Origin: Flavipsychrobacter sp. | GTDB lineage: Bacteria; Bacteroidota; Bacteroidia; Chitinophagales; Chitinophagaceae | Direction of reading: 5' to 3' | DNA: 53,300 nucleotides | NCBI GenBank assembly: GCA_016786565.1 | Contig: JAEUVY010000016.1 | Location: 1 to 53,300, forward strand | Shown: piece by piece, positions 42,634-51,620 of the stretch | Position numbering within the stretch: position 1 is the first letter of the stretch | Layout: every line of letters starts with the position of its first letter | Program-made: the position numbers and the translations under genes | The notes under the pieces: model-generated | Seen by the model: only the letters and a program-made list of their open reading frames with translations | Database searches by the model: none | Told to the model about the DNA's origin: nothing

Positions 42634-45252
42634 ATGAGAAATATATTTCTGCTGGTGGCAGGACTACTTGTCGCTGAAAAATGTGCGGCACAGTCGGCGG
42701 ATACGGCACAGTTCGTAGACCTCGATACGCTGACTATTTCGGCTACAGCCGGCAAACCCGTTTACCGCGAATCCGCCCCCAAACATTGGGACATCACCCA
42801 CACCCGTGTAGCACTGTCGTTCGACAGGATGAACAAGACTGCCGCCGCGCGCGAATGGGTGACACTACACCCATATTGTTACCCGTTAGACTCTGTGGTG
42901 CTGGACGCCAAGGGCATGAAGATAGACAGTGTGCTGCAGGTAACCGGCAGGGGCAATGCTGCTGTCCGTTATTCTTATGCGGGCGATAAGCTTACCGTTC
43001 GTTTGGGGCGCAGGTATACCTCCCGCGACAGCATTGTTCTGTATTTCCGCTATACCGCCATGCCTTACGGACAAAAGACCGGTGGCAGCGCTGCCATATC
43101 AGACGATAGGGGACTGTACTTCATTAATACCGATGGCCAGTCGCCCACCAAGCCGGCCCACATCTGGACACAGGGCGAAACAGAATCAAATTCCCGCTGG
43201 CTCATAACCATCGACAAACCCAATACGCGCTTCACTACTCGTGTAGAACTTTTGGTGCCCGACAGCCTGGTAACACTGAGCAACGGTGCATTGGTAAAGC
43301 AGATAAAGGAACCTAAGGGCATGCGCACCGACATCTGGCAGAGCGATCTGTCCATACAGGCATACGCTGTCATGTTTGCAATAGGTAAGTATAGTGTGGT
43401 GAAAGACAAATGGATGGGCAAGGACGTGAACTACTATGTAGAGCCGGAATATGCCCGCTATGCATCGGGCATGTTTGCACACACCACCGATATGCTTTCT
43501 TTCTTTTCGCGCCGCACAGGTGTTACCTATCCATGGGCTAAGTATAGCCAGGTGGTGGTGCGCGATTATGTGTCGGGGGCTATGGAAAATACGTCGGCCT
43601 CTCTGTTCGGAGAGTTCATGAACATGACCGACCGCGAGTTGGCCGATAAGGACAACGAAGACATTGTAGCACACGAATTGTTTCACCAGTGGTTCGGCGA
43701 CTACGTGACCTGCGAGTCGTGGAGCAACCTCACGGTAAACGAGTCTTTTGCTAACTATGGCGAACAGTTATGGCGCAGGTTCCGCTATGGCGATGCATCA
43801 GCCGATGAGCTGGCATGGAAAGACCTGCAGATATACATCGCCATTTCCCGCGGCAGCGATCCCGCCCTTGTTCGTTATTACTACGACGACAAAGAGCAGA
43901 TGTTCGACGGCATATCTTACAACAAGGGTGGGGCCATACTCCACTACCTCAACACTCTTATCGGCGACGAAGCGTTCGACAAGGCAATGAAACTATACCT
44001 TACCCGCAACGCGCTCTCATCGGCCGAGGCGCACCACTGGCGTCAGGCAGTAGAGGCTGCCACCGGCACCGATTGGAGCAAATTCTTCGATCAATGGTAC
44101 TACCGTGGCGGTCACCCCGTGCTAAAGGTGAACTACAATTACAACGATACCTTGCAGCAACTTGCTGTAGAGGTAGTGCAGGCTCAGGAAGACTCCACCT
44201 TTATGTACGACCTCCTGCTGGAGACAGGTGTCATTTACGGAGATGCATACTCGGTAGAGCCCTGGCGCATTACCAACAAGACCACCCGATTTACCTTTCC
44301 CTACCGCAACGGTGTCCGTCCGGTGCTTATTCCCGACGTCAGGCACGTACTGCCCGGCGAGATCAAGGAAAACAAGAAGCCTGCACAATGGCTCGCCCAA
44401 TATCTGGGCAGCAAAGACTACATAAGCAAGCGCCTGGCAATTGCTGCCGCTGCAAAACAAATGTCCGATTCCTCATCTCAGGTCCTTATAGACAAGGCCC
44501 TCGCCGATACTATGGTTACTGTGCGCCGGTTCGCCTTCGAGCAGGTGGGCCGCGCTTCCAGCGACAGATACCGCAAGCGCTGGACATCAATAGTAATGGT
44601 AGCCGCTGCCAACGATAAAGACCGCCATGTGCGTGCCGCTGCCTGCGAGGTGCTGGGCGATTGGAAGTTGCCTGCAGCACGTGCCACGCTCGTAAAATGT
44701 ATCTCCGATAGTTCCTACAAAGTAGCCGGCAACGCACTGGATGCATTGTCAAACCTGGATGCCGATACCGCTTTCTCCATCGCGCGTTCGTTGGTAAAGA
44801 CCAGTCCGGGTGGCGAACTATCTTCGACTGTGTGGAGTATCATAGGTCGCCACGGTGCCGATGAAGATCTTGCCTTGCTCAAAGAAAAGGTGCCCTACAC
44901 ATGGGGCGGCAAGGGTATGTCCATGGCATCGGTGCTCAACAACTACCTGAAGAAGGTAGCGTCACCCACGGCATTCTCGGGTGCCGCAAGGCTCTATTCC
45001 AACCTCGTTATACAAGAGACTGCCCGTTCTTACAGGTCGGGTGCGGCAGGGTTTTTCTTCCAGGCGGCCTCGGCTGCGCGCGCCGATCTGAAGCAGGCCG
45101 AACAGGCTGCTGACAAAGACAAGGTGGCCCGTGCCACAGAACGCCTTGCCGTGCTGAAAACAGAAGCACAGCGCATAGTAGATGCGGAAAAAGAGGAGGA
45201 ACTGAAAACGAAGTTCCAGAAGATGCTGAACGATAACTTCAACAAGGAGTAG
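42634..45252 (+). CDS. Secreted M1 family aminopeptidase with HEAT-like C terminus
   Basis: 872 residues from the ATG at 42634, where a signal peptide begins (MRNIFLLVAGLLVAEKCAAQ); an in-frame GTG at 42547 overlaps the GtrA stop and lacks a signal. N-terminal beta domain, then the catalytic part with GAMEN (315-319) and the zinc site HELFH (347-351) plus Glu370 (NESFANY), all intact. The third and fourth domains contain helical HEAT-type repeats (about 590-760), such as FEQVGRASSDRYRKR and AACEVLGDWKLPAARATL. It removes N-terminal residues from peptides in the periplasm or at the surface. No T9SS domain. The C-terminal coiled-coil tail (ADKDKVARATERLAVLKTEA) is an addition to the core fold. 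Confidence 0.93.
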   Translation: MRNIFLLVAGLLVAEKCAAQSADTAQFVDLDTLTISATAGKPVYRESAPKHWDITHTRVALSFDRMNKTAAAREWVTLHPYCYPLDSVVLDAKGMKIDSVLQVTGRGNAAVRYSYAGDKLTVRLGRRYTSRDSIVLYFRYTAMPYGQKTGGSAAISDDRGLYFINTDGQSPTKPAHIWTQGETESNSRWLITIDKPNTRFTTRVELLVPDSLVTLSNGALVKQIKEPKGMRTDIWQSDLSIQAYAVMFAIGKYSVVKDKWMGKDVNYYVEPEYARYASGMFAHTTDMLSFFSRRTGVTYPWAKYSQVVVRDYVSGAMENTSASLFGEFMNMTDRELADKDNEDIVAHELFHQWFGDYVTCESWSNLTVNESFANYGEQLWRRFRYGDASADELAWKDLQIYIAISRGSDPALVRYYYDDKEQMFDGISYNKGGAILHYLNTLIGDEAFDKAMKLYLTRNALSSAEAHHWRQAVEAATGTDWSKFFDQWYYRGGHPVLKVNYNYNDTLQQLAVEVVQAQEDSTFMYDLLLETGVIYGDAYSVEPWRITNKTTRFTFPYRNGVRPVLIPDVRHVLPGEIKENKKPAQWLAQYLGSKDYISKRLAIAAAAKQMSDSSSQVLIDKALADTMVTVRRFAFEQVGRASSDRYRKRWTSIVMVAAANDKDRHVRAAACEVLGDWKLPAARATLVKCISDSSYKVAGNALDALSNLDADTAFSIARSLVKTSPGGELSSTVWSIIGRHGADEDLALLKEKVPYTWGGKGMSMASVLNNYLKKVASPTAFSGAARLYSNLVIQETARSYRSGAAGFFFQAASAARADLKQAEQAADKDKVARATERLAVLKTEAQRIVDAEKEEELKTKFQKMLNDNFNKE

Positions 45253-45266
45253 GGTATACTAACGAC

Positions 45267-45902
45267 CTAATCTCTGAAACGCGACCGCCTTCTCGGCGCA
45301 AGCGTTTTGTAGTACATGTGGCGTCCTTCGCTGAAGAACTGTAAACCCAGTTGCAGACCACAGTCCACCAGCGATCCCGGCCCCAGGGTATAGAAAAGAT
45401 TGGTGTTGATGCCACTCTTCTTTTCCAGTATCTGCGTGTACTTTAGCCCCACATTCACCTCTATAAAGAACGGACCAAAGTTGTAACGCTTGCCAAGTCC
45501 GGCTCCCAGTGCGCCATAAGTGCCCGGGTCGTTGTAGGTGGCGTCCCCCACGTTATAGTAGGATTTGGGCGAGTAGGTTGAGTTGCCATAGAGGAACTTA
45601 CCATAGAAGAACGCTTCGGACCGGTCCCACGTGCGGTAGTAATGATGGTATTCAACCGAAGTCTGAGAGCCGGGAAAGAACCCGTAGTACATGCGGTACC
45701 CCGCCACTACCGAATGGTGCTCGTTCAGTCGGTACTGCAGTTTCGCGCCCGCCTTCGACATAAGGCTCAGCGGATTAGAAACATGGATGGATATTCTGGG
45801 CGGCAGGTATTGTGCCGCGGCGTTTGCACCCTGCATCAGGCATAGCACTGCCGGCAAAACAACGAGACTGATAGACTTCCTGGCCCTGGTGCTGCAAAAC
45901 AT
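45267..45902 (-). CDS. Outer-membrane beta-barrel protein, unknown function
   Basis: 212 residues from the ATG at 45902; only this start gives the signal peptide (basic n-region SCTRAR-like, then SLVVLPAVLCLMQGANAAAQ). The mature part alternates in strands rich in Tyr: HSVVAGYRMYYGFFPG, SVEYHHYYRTWDRSEAFFYGKFLYG, VEVNVGLKYTQILEK and LQLGLQFF, the pattern of a small outer-membrane barrel. The C terminus is basic (PRRRSRFRD), which is unusual after a barrel's last strand. It converges with the aminopeptidase gene (14 bp between stops) and diverges from the VOC-GNAT fusion gene. Confidence 0.7.
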   Translation of the reverse strand: MFCSTRARKSISLVVLPAVLCLMQGANAAAQYLPPRISIHVSNPLSLMSKAGAKLQYRLNEHHSVVAGYRMYYGFFPGSQTSVEYHHYYRTWDRSEAFFYGKFLYGNSTYSPKSYYNVGDATYNDPGTYGALGAGLGKRYNFGPFFIEVNVGLKYTQILEKKSGINTNLFYTLGPGSLVDCGLQLGLQFFSEGRHMYYKTLAPRRRSRFRD

Positions 45903-46028
45903 CTTTTCGATAGATCGGTTACTGTTGTTACAAATATCGGTTTTGTCATGCAACAATACTATAGCCCCGCCCTATTTCCTGCATTTTTTTGTCCATGCGG
46001 CAGTAAATTGCAGCAAAAATCACCATCC

Positions 46029-47354
46029 ATGCCATTTCTCGGAGATATTGTCGCCTATACCATTACCACTCCCGACCTTGAAAGGTCGCTGCGTTTTTAT
46101 GAGTCTGTTGGTTTCTCTGAGGTGATGCGCGCGGACTGGCCCTTCCCATGGATACAGGTGTCTGATGGCGTGGTATTGATCATGCTACGCAAGGATCCTG
46201 TGCCCTACATGGCGCTGACCTATTACGTAAAGGACATCAACAAGGTCGTTAAGGCATTGGAGAAAGACGGAATAAAGTTCCTGCAGAAACCCGGCCCCAA
46301 AGACCAATTGAAGCGATATGTGCTGCAATCGCCCGATGGGGCACTGGTAAGTCTGGTGAATGTGATCGACGGATTCCGTCAGCCGGGCGGGCGTGGTATG
46401 ATGCAGTTGGCGCAGCACGAGTACAACGATCCTGCCAATTATCACAACCGCACCATGGGCATGTTTGGCGAGTATGCGCAACCCGTTGCAGACCTTGGCG
46501 CATCAGTGGCGTTTTGGAAGAAGCTGGGATTTGAGGTGGTATCTGAATTTGCCTCGCCATACCCATGGGCCATCCTTTCCGATGGTGTTTGTGTGATAGG
46601 GTTGCATCAGACCGATCATTTCTCCAAACCTGCGCTCACTTACTTTGCCGCAGATATGGCCGATAGGGTAGCGGCACTTGTAGCCCATGGTCTTGTGCCG
46701 CTTTCGGGCGAAGGCACCGGCAATGCGGTGTTCAGCACGCCCGAGGGGCAGTTGCTGTTCCTGTACTCACTGGGCGGTGGCACAGGCACTGAAAAGCCAA
46801 AAGAAACGGAGCGTTTGGTCATCGAGACCGAACGCCTGTTGCTCAAGGCAGTTACCCCCGCGCTCATGCGTTCTGTGCTTTCCACCATGTCCGATGATGA
46901 TGCCATTGCATTTCTTGGGCTCTCCGGTCCCGACGAATTGAACAGCGAACGCAAGAAGCTTGCCGGCGGGTTGGAAACACACCGCAATACCTTTCTCCAG
47001 TTTGTGCTGGAAGTGAAGGCGACGGGCAAGAATATTGGCCGGGGTGGATTTCACAATTGGGCGGTGCAGCATGCCCGTGCAGAGGTTGGTTACCTCATTT
47101 CCGACATCTCTCAGCGCAATATGGGATATATGAAGGAGGCAATAGCCGCCATAATTAATTACGGATTCACAGAGTTGATGTTAAATAGGGTAGAGGCGTT
47201 GATCGGTCCCGATAACGAACCATCGTTGAGGCTGGCAAAAGGACTGGGTTTTGTGGAGGAAGGCAGGCTGCGTTCGCACTATTTTGTGGATGGTGTGTAC
47301 CACGATTCTCTGGTATTCGGTTTGCTGCGCTCCGAGTATCTTGCCGGCAAATAG
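46029..47354 (+). CDS. VOC-VOC-GNAT fusion enzyme
   Basis: 441 residues from the ATG at 46029 (MPFLGDIVAYTITTPDLERS). Three modules are visible. Two VOC (glyoxalase/bleomycin-resistance) modules occupy about 5-115 (YTITTPDLERSLRFYESVGF ... YVLQSPDGALVSLV) and about 140-250 (QPVADLGASVAFWKKLGF ... FSTPEGQLLFLY). A RimJ/RimL-type N-acetyltransferase follows at about 263-441, with IETERLLLKAVT, EVGYLISDISQRNMGYMKEA and NRVEALIGPDNEPSLRLAKGLGFVEEG. The GNAT pyrophosphate loop reads RNMGYM where GxGxA/G is usual. The VOC fold could bind a metal and a small molecule, the GNAT part would use acetyl-CoA. Substrate unknown; a resistance or metabolite-repair role is only a guess. Confidence 0.88.
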   Translation: MPFLGDIVAYTITTPDLERSLRFYESVGFSEVMRADWPFPWIQVSDGVVLIMLRKDPVPYMALTYYVKDINKVVKALEKDGIKFLQKPGPKDQLKRYVLQSPDGALVSLVNVIDGFRQPGGRGMMQLAQHEYNDPANYHNRTMGMFGEYAQPVADLGASVAFWKKLGFEVVSEFASPYPWAILSDGVCVIGLHQTDHFSKPALTYFAADMADRVAALVAHGLVPLSGEGTGNAVFSTPEGQLLFLYSLGGGTGTEKPKETERLVIETERLLLKAVTPALMRSVLSTMSDDDAIAFLGLSGPDELNSERKKLAGGLETHRNTFLQFVLEVKATGKNIGRGGFHNWAVQHARAEVGYLISDISQRNMGYMKEAIAAIINYGFTELMLNRVEALIGPDNEPSLRLAKGLGFVEEGRLRSHYFVDGVYHDSLVFGLLRSEYLAGK

Positions 47355-47355
47355 G

Positions 47356-47925
47356 CTACTGCGGCACTTCGCCTTTTTCTACACTTACCGATCCCTTCGG
47401 GTTCAGTATGCGGTACCACGTAAAGTCGCGGTTGGCCTCCATGCCTGTGCCATACAGTATCTGGGTGGGGGTGGTGATGCGCACATCTTTTTCAGTAAAG
47501 AACTTCTGGGCGCTTTCGTTCCATATCAGTTCATCGGTGTTCAGCTGTTCTCCCTTCCTGCTCACTATCTTCACGCTATCCCATACAATGAAGTCACGCT
47601 GTGTTTCATAGTAGCGCGATGAGTCTGCCGTAAGTACATCAGATATGCGGCCACTGTCGTCGAAGAATTCCATCTTCAGGCCGTTGTTCATATCTATGTA
47701 GGGTCTCCGTGCCGATGAGTTGCGCACAAAATCACGGGCGTACACACGCATTTTCATGTCGCCGTCCTGGCTATACAAAAACGTTACTCCCTTGGCATGG
47801 TCTTCCTGTTTGTTGTTGCGGGCGGTGAGGGCGCGTATCTCGGCGGGGTCGTTGTTGCAGGACATAAACGCGAACACTGCCACCGGAAGTAAACCCAATA
47901 AGCGTGTCCGAAATGTCTGCTGCAT
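47356..47925 (-). CDS. LptC-like lipoprotein
   Basis: 189 residues from the ATG at 47925; longer in-frame starts lie inside the preceding gene. MQQTFRTRLLGLLPVAVFAFMSC gives a lipoprotein signal with Cys23. The rest is a single beta-jellyroll-like domain: DGDMKMRVYARDFVR, GLKMEFFDDSGRISDVLTADSSRYYE, DSVKIVSRKGEQLNTDELIWNESAQKFFTEKDVRITTPTQILYGTGMEANRDF in consecutive strands, the OstA/LptC pattern. It would hand lipopolysaccharide from the inner-membrane LptBFG complex towards LptA. LptC of Bacteroidota is often a lipoprotein where the enterobacterial protein has a membrane helix. One base separates its stop from the VOC-GNAT stop. Confidence 0.87.
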   Translation of the reverse strand: MQQTFRTRLLGLLPVAVFAFMSCNNDPAEIRALTARNNKQEDHAKGVTFLYSQDGDMKMRVYARDFVRNSSARRPYIDMNNGLKMEFFDDSGRISDVLTADSSRYYETQRDFIVWDSVKIVSRKGEQLNTDELIWNESAQKFFTEKDVRITTPTQILYGTGMEANRDFTWYRILNPKGSVSVEKGEVPQ

Positions 47926-47966
47926 ATAAACGTATTTGAGGCGGGAATGAAAATGCCTCATTGCAA

Positions 47967-49307
47967 TTACTCGTATTTGCGTTTCACAAACCACAGGTCG
48001 TTCAGCGTCACACCCAGTGTCACCCTCAGGTAGCTTTGCTTCATCAGTCCGTTATCGGTAGTACCCATCATGCCGCCGTCTATAGCACCATGAAGCTGTG
48101 AGGCCGAGCGTTTGAACGGCATACTGAAACCGGCTGTGAAACCGTAATAGAGTAGTTGTGTGCCCTGCAATTTCAGGTAGTCATTTCCGTAGTAAGCCCC
48201 CAGACGGTAGGTGGCTCGCGAAAAATAGCGCCTGGTGTTGTCGGCATCCGGTGTGTATTCTCCTCCCAGTCCCAGTTTGTAAGACGATGCCGCAATGCCG
48301 GTATTCAGGTTGGCGTTGAGGCTGCTCGAGAACTGGCTCCATTGTGTGGCTGAGTAGTCCACTCCAACGCTCCATTTACCCGGGCGCGAAAACACGATAC
48401 CGGCACTATAGGTGAACGGCAGGGTGATCTTTCCTTCCTGTTCAGGTATTGAGTAGGTAGTGTCCCTTATCACCGTGTCGTCGAAGTTGTAGGCGGCCAG
48501 GTGTGTTTCGTAGAAATGTTCACGTATTTTCTGGCTCAATTGCACGGTGCCACCCACGCGCAGTACATGGAAAGAATCGAGCTTGGCTTCATATTGCAGA
48601 CCGCCCTTCCACATGATACCACCTACACGCGAGTTGGTGACAAACTGAGAATAGTAAGCATTATTGTAGGTCAGCTTGTCTGAAGGCACCAACACTGTAG
48701 ACTTGTTGATGTTCCCGAAAAGGAAGCCGAAATTCGCGCCTACGCTCAGTCCTTTATACTTGGCACTACCGCCCACAAAAGCAAAGTTCATGGCCCCCTC
48801 GCCTCTGTAGCTTTTTATCGCGTCGCCCAGTGGAGATGGAGTGGTAGAGATGGATCGAATGGTGTCTGTAAGGTAATAATATGTCGCTGAGTAGGGACGG
48901 AAACCGAAACACATACCGGCGTTCTTGCCCACCGGCACCGCCAGGTTCATGTATGCTACCGATGCTGTGCCCGATTTATATTTCTCGCTTGTTCCGTTGT
49001 CCGTTCCTTCCACGGTCCTTGTCGTCATGTTTGCACCCACTTCAAATGTGGTGCGCTTAATGTACGAATAGGATGCAGGGTTGTCGGTATTGGCCATCGT
49101 TGCGCTGGAGTAGGCGCTGGTAATATTGCCCATTCCCCTCAGCGAGGTGTTGTTGCCGTTGCGCAACTCTCCGAGTCCGTATTTGGAATAGGGATTGTTC
49201 TCCCATCCATTCCTCGGATTACTTACGCTGCTTGTCTGTCCCGTCGCGTTAAAGCTAATTACTGATAACAGTAAAACAGGTACCGACTTAGCGAGGCGAT
49301 GATACAT
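47967..49307 (-). CDS. Outer-membrane protein of the coaX-lptC cluster
   Basis: 446 residues. Signal peptide 1-23 (SVPVLLLSVISFNATGQ). The N-terminal part NNPYSKYGLGELRNGNNTSLRGMGNITSAY leads into alternating strands with Gly/Tyr/Phe, much like FadL/OMPP1 transporters: ANTDNPASYSYIKRTTFEVGANM, GMCFGFRPYSATYYYL, KGLSVGANFGFLFGN. It ends with VTLGVTLNDLWFVKRKYE. Overlaps the 3' end of coaX by 20 bp and is followed by the LptC-like gene after 41 bp, so the three are probably one transcript. The order coaX, OMP, lptC recurs in Bacteroidota from memory, hinting at a role in envelope biogenesis. Confidence 0.85.
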   Translation of the reverse strand: MYHRLAKSVPVLLLSVISFNATGQTSSVSNPRNGWENNPYSKYGLGELRNGNNTSLRGMGNITSAYSSATMANTDNPASYSYIKRTTFEVGANMTTRTVEGTDNGTSEKYKSGTASVAYMNLAVPVGKNAGMCFGFRPYSATYYYLTDTIRSISTTPSPLGDAIKSYRGEGAMNFAFVGGSAKYKGLSVGANFGFLFGNINKSTVLVPSDKLTYNNAYYSQFVTNSRVGGIMWKGGLQYEAKLDSFHVLRVGGTVQLSQKIREHFYETHLAAYNFDDTVIRDTTYSIPEQEGKITLPFTYSAGIVFSRPGKWSVGVDYSATQWSQFSSSLNANLNTGIAASSYKLGLGGEYTPDADNTRRYFSRATYRLGAYYGNDYLKLQGTQLLYYGFTAGFSMPFKRSASQLHGAIDGGMMGTTDNGLMKQSYLRVTLGVTLNDLWFVKRKYE

Positions 49308-50034
49308 TATGATTCAGAATTAGGTTTAGCCCCTTCAATAACATATTGGGGTCGGCAAATATCTTACTTTTCAATTTGGTGGCAAAGTAAGGGGCATCAC
49401 CGCCCGTTAAGATGGCGTTAAAATCGGGGTAGCGCTCTTCATATGCCTTTATCATTCCATCTATTTCAGCCGCCATGCCATTTACCGCACCGCTTTGCAG
49501 GCAGGTTTCTGTGTCGTAGCCCAGCAGCAGTGGTTCGTCATCTACAGCGGTTATTTCCGGCAAGCGGTCTGTAAAAGTACTCATGGCTTTCAGGCGCATG
49601 TGCATACCCGGAGATATAGCGCCTCCGCGGAATGTCTTGTTTTTCTGCACCAGATTGTACGTGATGCACGTACCCACGCTGATCACCAGATTGTTTTTGT
49701 CCGGAAACTCGAAGTGGGCCGCATTCACCAGTGCCAGGCGATCAGGTCCCAGCGTATCTGCCGAAAGGTATGCATTGTTGATCGGTACATTGGTGTGTCC
49801 TGTCATCAGCAGGGTGTGGGGCAGCTTCGAGCGCAGCAGTGCCGCCACCTCGTCGCTGTTGCTCACCACCGAGCAAAGAACGGCCTTTACAGGCTGGTAC
49901 GTTTCCAGCAACTGGGTCACCTGCTCCAGGGCAGCGTCTTCAGAAAAGACGATCTGTTTTTCAATTCGGTCGCCGGCAAAAAGTGCTGCCTTTACGTTGG
50001 TATTACCCCAGTCGATGCAAAGATTCAAGGACAT
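49288..50034 (-). CDS. coaX: Type III pantothenate kinase
   Basis: 248 residues of the ASKHA fold. Phosphorylates pantothenate in the first step of coenzyme A synthesis. Visible marks: DWGNTNVK (8-15), ADTLGPDR (92-99, with the active-site Asp98) and RGGAISPGMHMR. In the VGTCITYNLV segment (120-129) two positions that are usually Asp (before GT and after T-x) are Ser119 and Asn127. These Asp residues help hold the monovalent cation and substrate in studied enzymes, so activity or cation need may differ. First gene of the coaX-OMP-lptC unit. Confidence 0.93.
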   Translation of the reverse strand: MSLNLCIDWGNTNVKAALFAGDRIEKQIVFSEDAALEQVTQLLETYQPVKAVLCSVVSNSDEVAALLRSKLPHTLLMTGHTNVPINNAYLSADTLGPDRLALVNAAHFEFPDKNNLVISVGTCITYNLVQKNKTFRGGAISPGMHMRLKAMSTFTDRLPEITAVDDEPLLLGYDTETCLQSGAVNGMAAEIDGMIKAYEERYPDFNAILTGGDAPYFATKLKSKIFADPNMLLKGLNLILNHNVSSPR

Positions 50035-50131
50035 TGTTATTGTGTTGATGTTTGTAAGACTGGCAAAATAGCAAAAAATGCAGCCAATTCCAGCATATCA
50101 GAAAATTAATTTGTGTCCCGGTACGCACTGC

Positions 50132-50275
50132 CTATCGGATTCTTACCGCTATCCCGAGCCATGTTCTCATGCGATAGTAAGTGTCAGTTTTTTTGTCGTG
50201 ATACCACTTGTGCAGCTTCTTTTTAGGTTTGTCAACGTGAACTATTTTCCACTCACCCCAAAAGCCTTGTTTTAT
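50132..50275 (-). pseudogene. Possible short coding remnant without a start codon
   Basis: The 393-bp gap 50035-50427 contains an open minus-strand frame of 47 codons with no ATG, GTG or TTG before its first residues (after a TAG: ATA AAA CAA ...). Its composition looks protein-like: KQGFWGEWKIVHVDKPKKKL and HKWYHDKKTDTYYRMRTWLG in two blocks, ending VRIR. It could be a small gene started from a rare codon or a decayed gene. The rest of the gap, and a plus-strand frame at 50078-50323, look non-coding. Confidence 0.3.
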
Positions 50276-50427
50276 CTAAACATAGTCTGGCGCATCGGCT
50301 GCACAGTTTGTATGGCAAAGTAAAATGAGAACGGATCCTAACAATATCTGTTTCATAATAGGTTGGTTTTATTTAGATAAAGTTAGGGTAAAAACTCATG
50401 TGTTTGAGTGGCACACTGTGGAAAATA

Positions 50428-51600
50428 TCACAGGCAATTCATCAATGTCGCACACGCATGGCGTATCTCTTCTTCCGTAATGGTGAGCGGCGGCGCAATT
50501 CGGATGCAATGCGGCGCAAACAGGAACCAGTCAGAAAACAGACCCTTGCCCAGGCACGCCTGCAGGGTACTCATTACTTTTTCGGCACTCGAAAGTTCCA
50601 CAGCTATCAGTAACCCCTTGCTGCGCACCGCCACTATTTCGGGGTGCACCAGCACTTCATGGAATAGTTGTTCTTTACTCGCTACACCGGCTATCATCTG
50701 CTCGGCCAGCAGTGCCCGCATACCTGCCATTCCCGCGGCACAGCACACAGGGTGTCCGCCAAAGGTGGTAATGTGTCCCAGCACCGGGTTGTCGGTCAGC
50801 GTCTGCATCAGGTGGTGCGATGCTATAAATGCACCCAACGGCATGCCCCCACCCAGTGCCTTACCCAATAACAATATATCAGGCGTCACACCGAAGTGTT
50901 CAAAGCCCCACAGTTTACCCGTGCGGCCAAAGCCACACTGTATCTCGTCAAATATCAGCAGCGTACCGGTTGCCGTGCACTTGCTGCGCAGTGCCTCCAG
51001 CCACCATTGCTCCGGCACTTTTATGCCGGCTTCGGCCTGTATGGTTTCTATGATCACACAGGCAGTGTGTGCGTCTATGGCGTCTATCAGTCCCTGACTG
51101 TTGTACTGAAAATGCCCCACGCCCGGCAGCAGCGGCCGGTAGGCATTGCGCCAGTATTCATCGCCCATCACACTCAGTGCGCCCAGGGTGCTACCATGGT
51201 AGCTATGTTGGCAACACACCACATTGGGGCGTCCTGTCACCCGTCGGGCCAGCTTCAGCGCGCCCTCTGTAGCCTCAGTACCCGAATTGGTAAAGTACAC
51301 ACAGTCGAGGGTGGGGGGCAGGTGGGCCGCCAGCAGGGATGCATACTGCACCTGTGGGCTCTGCATCAGCTCGCCATATACCATCACATGCAGGTAGGCG
51401 TCGGCCTGTTCTTTTATCGCGGCAACCACTGCAGGGTGCCTGTGCCCTATGTTACATACACTGATGCCACCTATCAGATCCAGATACTTCTTTCCCTCGC
51501 TGTCATACAGGTAGTTACCTTCTGCCCGCACTATGTCCAGACCCACCGGGGCCGGAGATGTCTGAGCTACATGTTGCAGGAATAACTGGCGGGTATTCAT
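50428..51600 (-). CDS. Class III aminotransferase (acetylornithine/ornithine aminotransferase-like)
   Basis: 390 residues of fold-type I. PLP Lys247 in DILLLGKALGGGMPLGAF, Asp218 in LLIFDEIQCGFGRTGK, the phosphate site TNSGTEATEGALKLAR (104-119) and YHGSTLGALS (134-143). The N-terminal IRAEGNYLYD and GISVCNIGHRHP are common to acetylornithine, ornithine and putrescine enzymes. No arg genes are nearby, so the true substrate is uncertain; lysine or diamine aminotransferase is possible. Follows the macro-domain gene after 20 bp on the same strand. Confidence 0.92.
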   Translation of the reverse strand: MNTRQLFLQHVAQTSPAPVGLDIVRAEGNYLYDSEGKKYLDLIGGISVCNIGHRHPAVVAAIKEQADAYLHVMVYGELMQSPQVQYASLLAAHLPPTLDCVYFTNSGTEATEGALKLARRVTGRPNVVCCQHSYHGSTLGALSVMGDEYWRNAYRPLLPGVGHFQYNSQGLIDAIDAHTACVIIETIQAEAGIKVPEQWWLEALRSKCTATGTLLIFDEIQCGFGRTGKLWGFEHFGVTPDILLLGKALGGGMPLGAFIASHHLMQTLTDNPVLGHITTFGGHPVCCAAGMAGMRALLAEQMIAGVASKEQLFHEVLVHPEIVAVRSKGLLIAVELSSAEKVMSTLQACLGKGLFSDWFLFAPHCIRIAPPLTITEEEIRHACATLMNCL

Positions 51601-51620
51601 CAGTTCTGTTTTTGGGTCAA

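Noticed and set aside
50078..50323. 81-codon plus-strand frame with a hydrophobic stretch
   Set aside because: Odd composition, no promoter box or start context, and it overlaps the more protein-like minus-strand frame.
50271..50381. Inverted repeat TTTATCTAAA / TTTAGATAAA, 91 bp apart
   Set aside because: Only 10 bp in A/T-rich DNA with a long separation; chance is a sufficient explanation without further copies.
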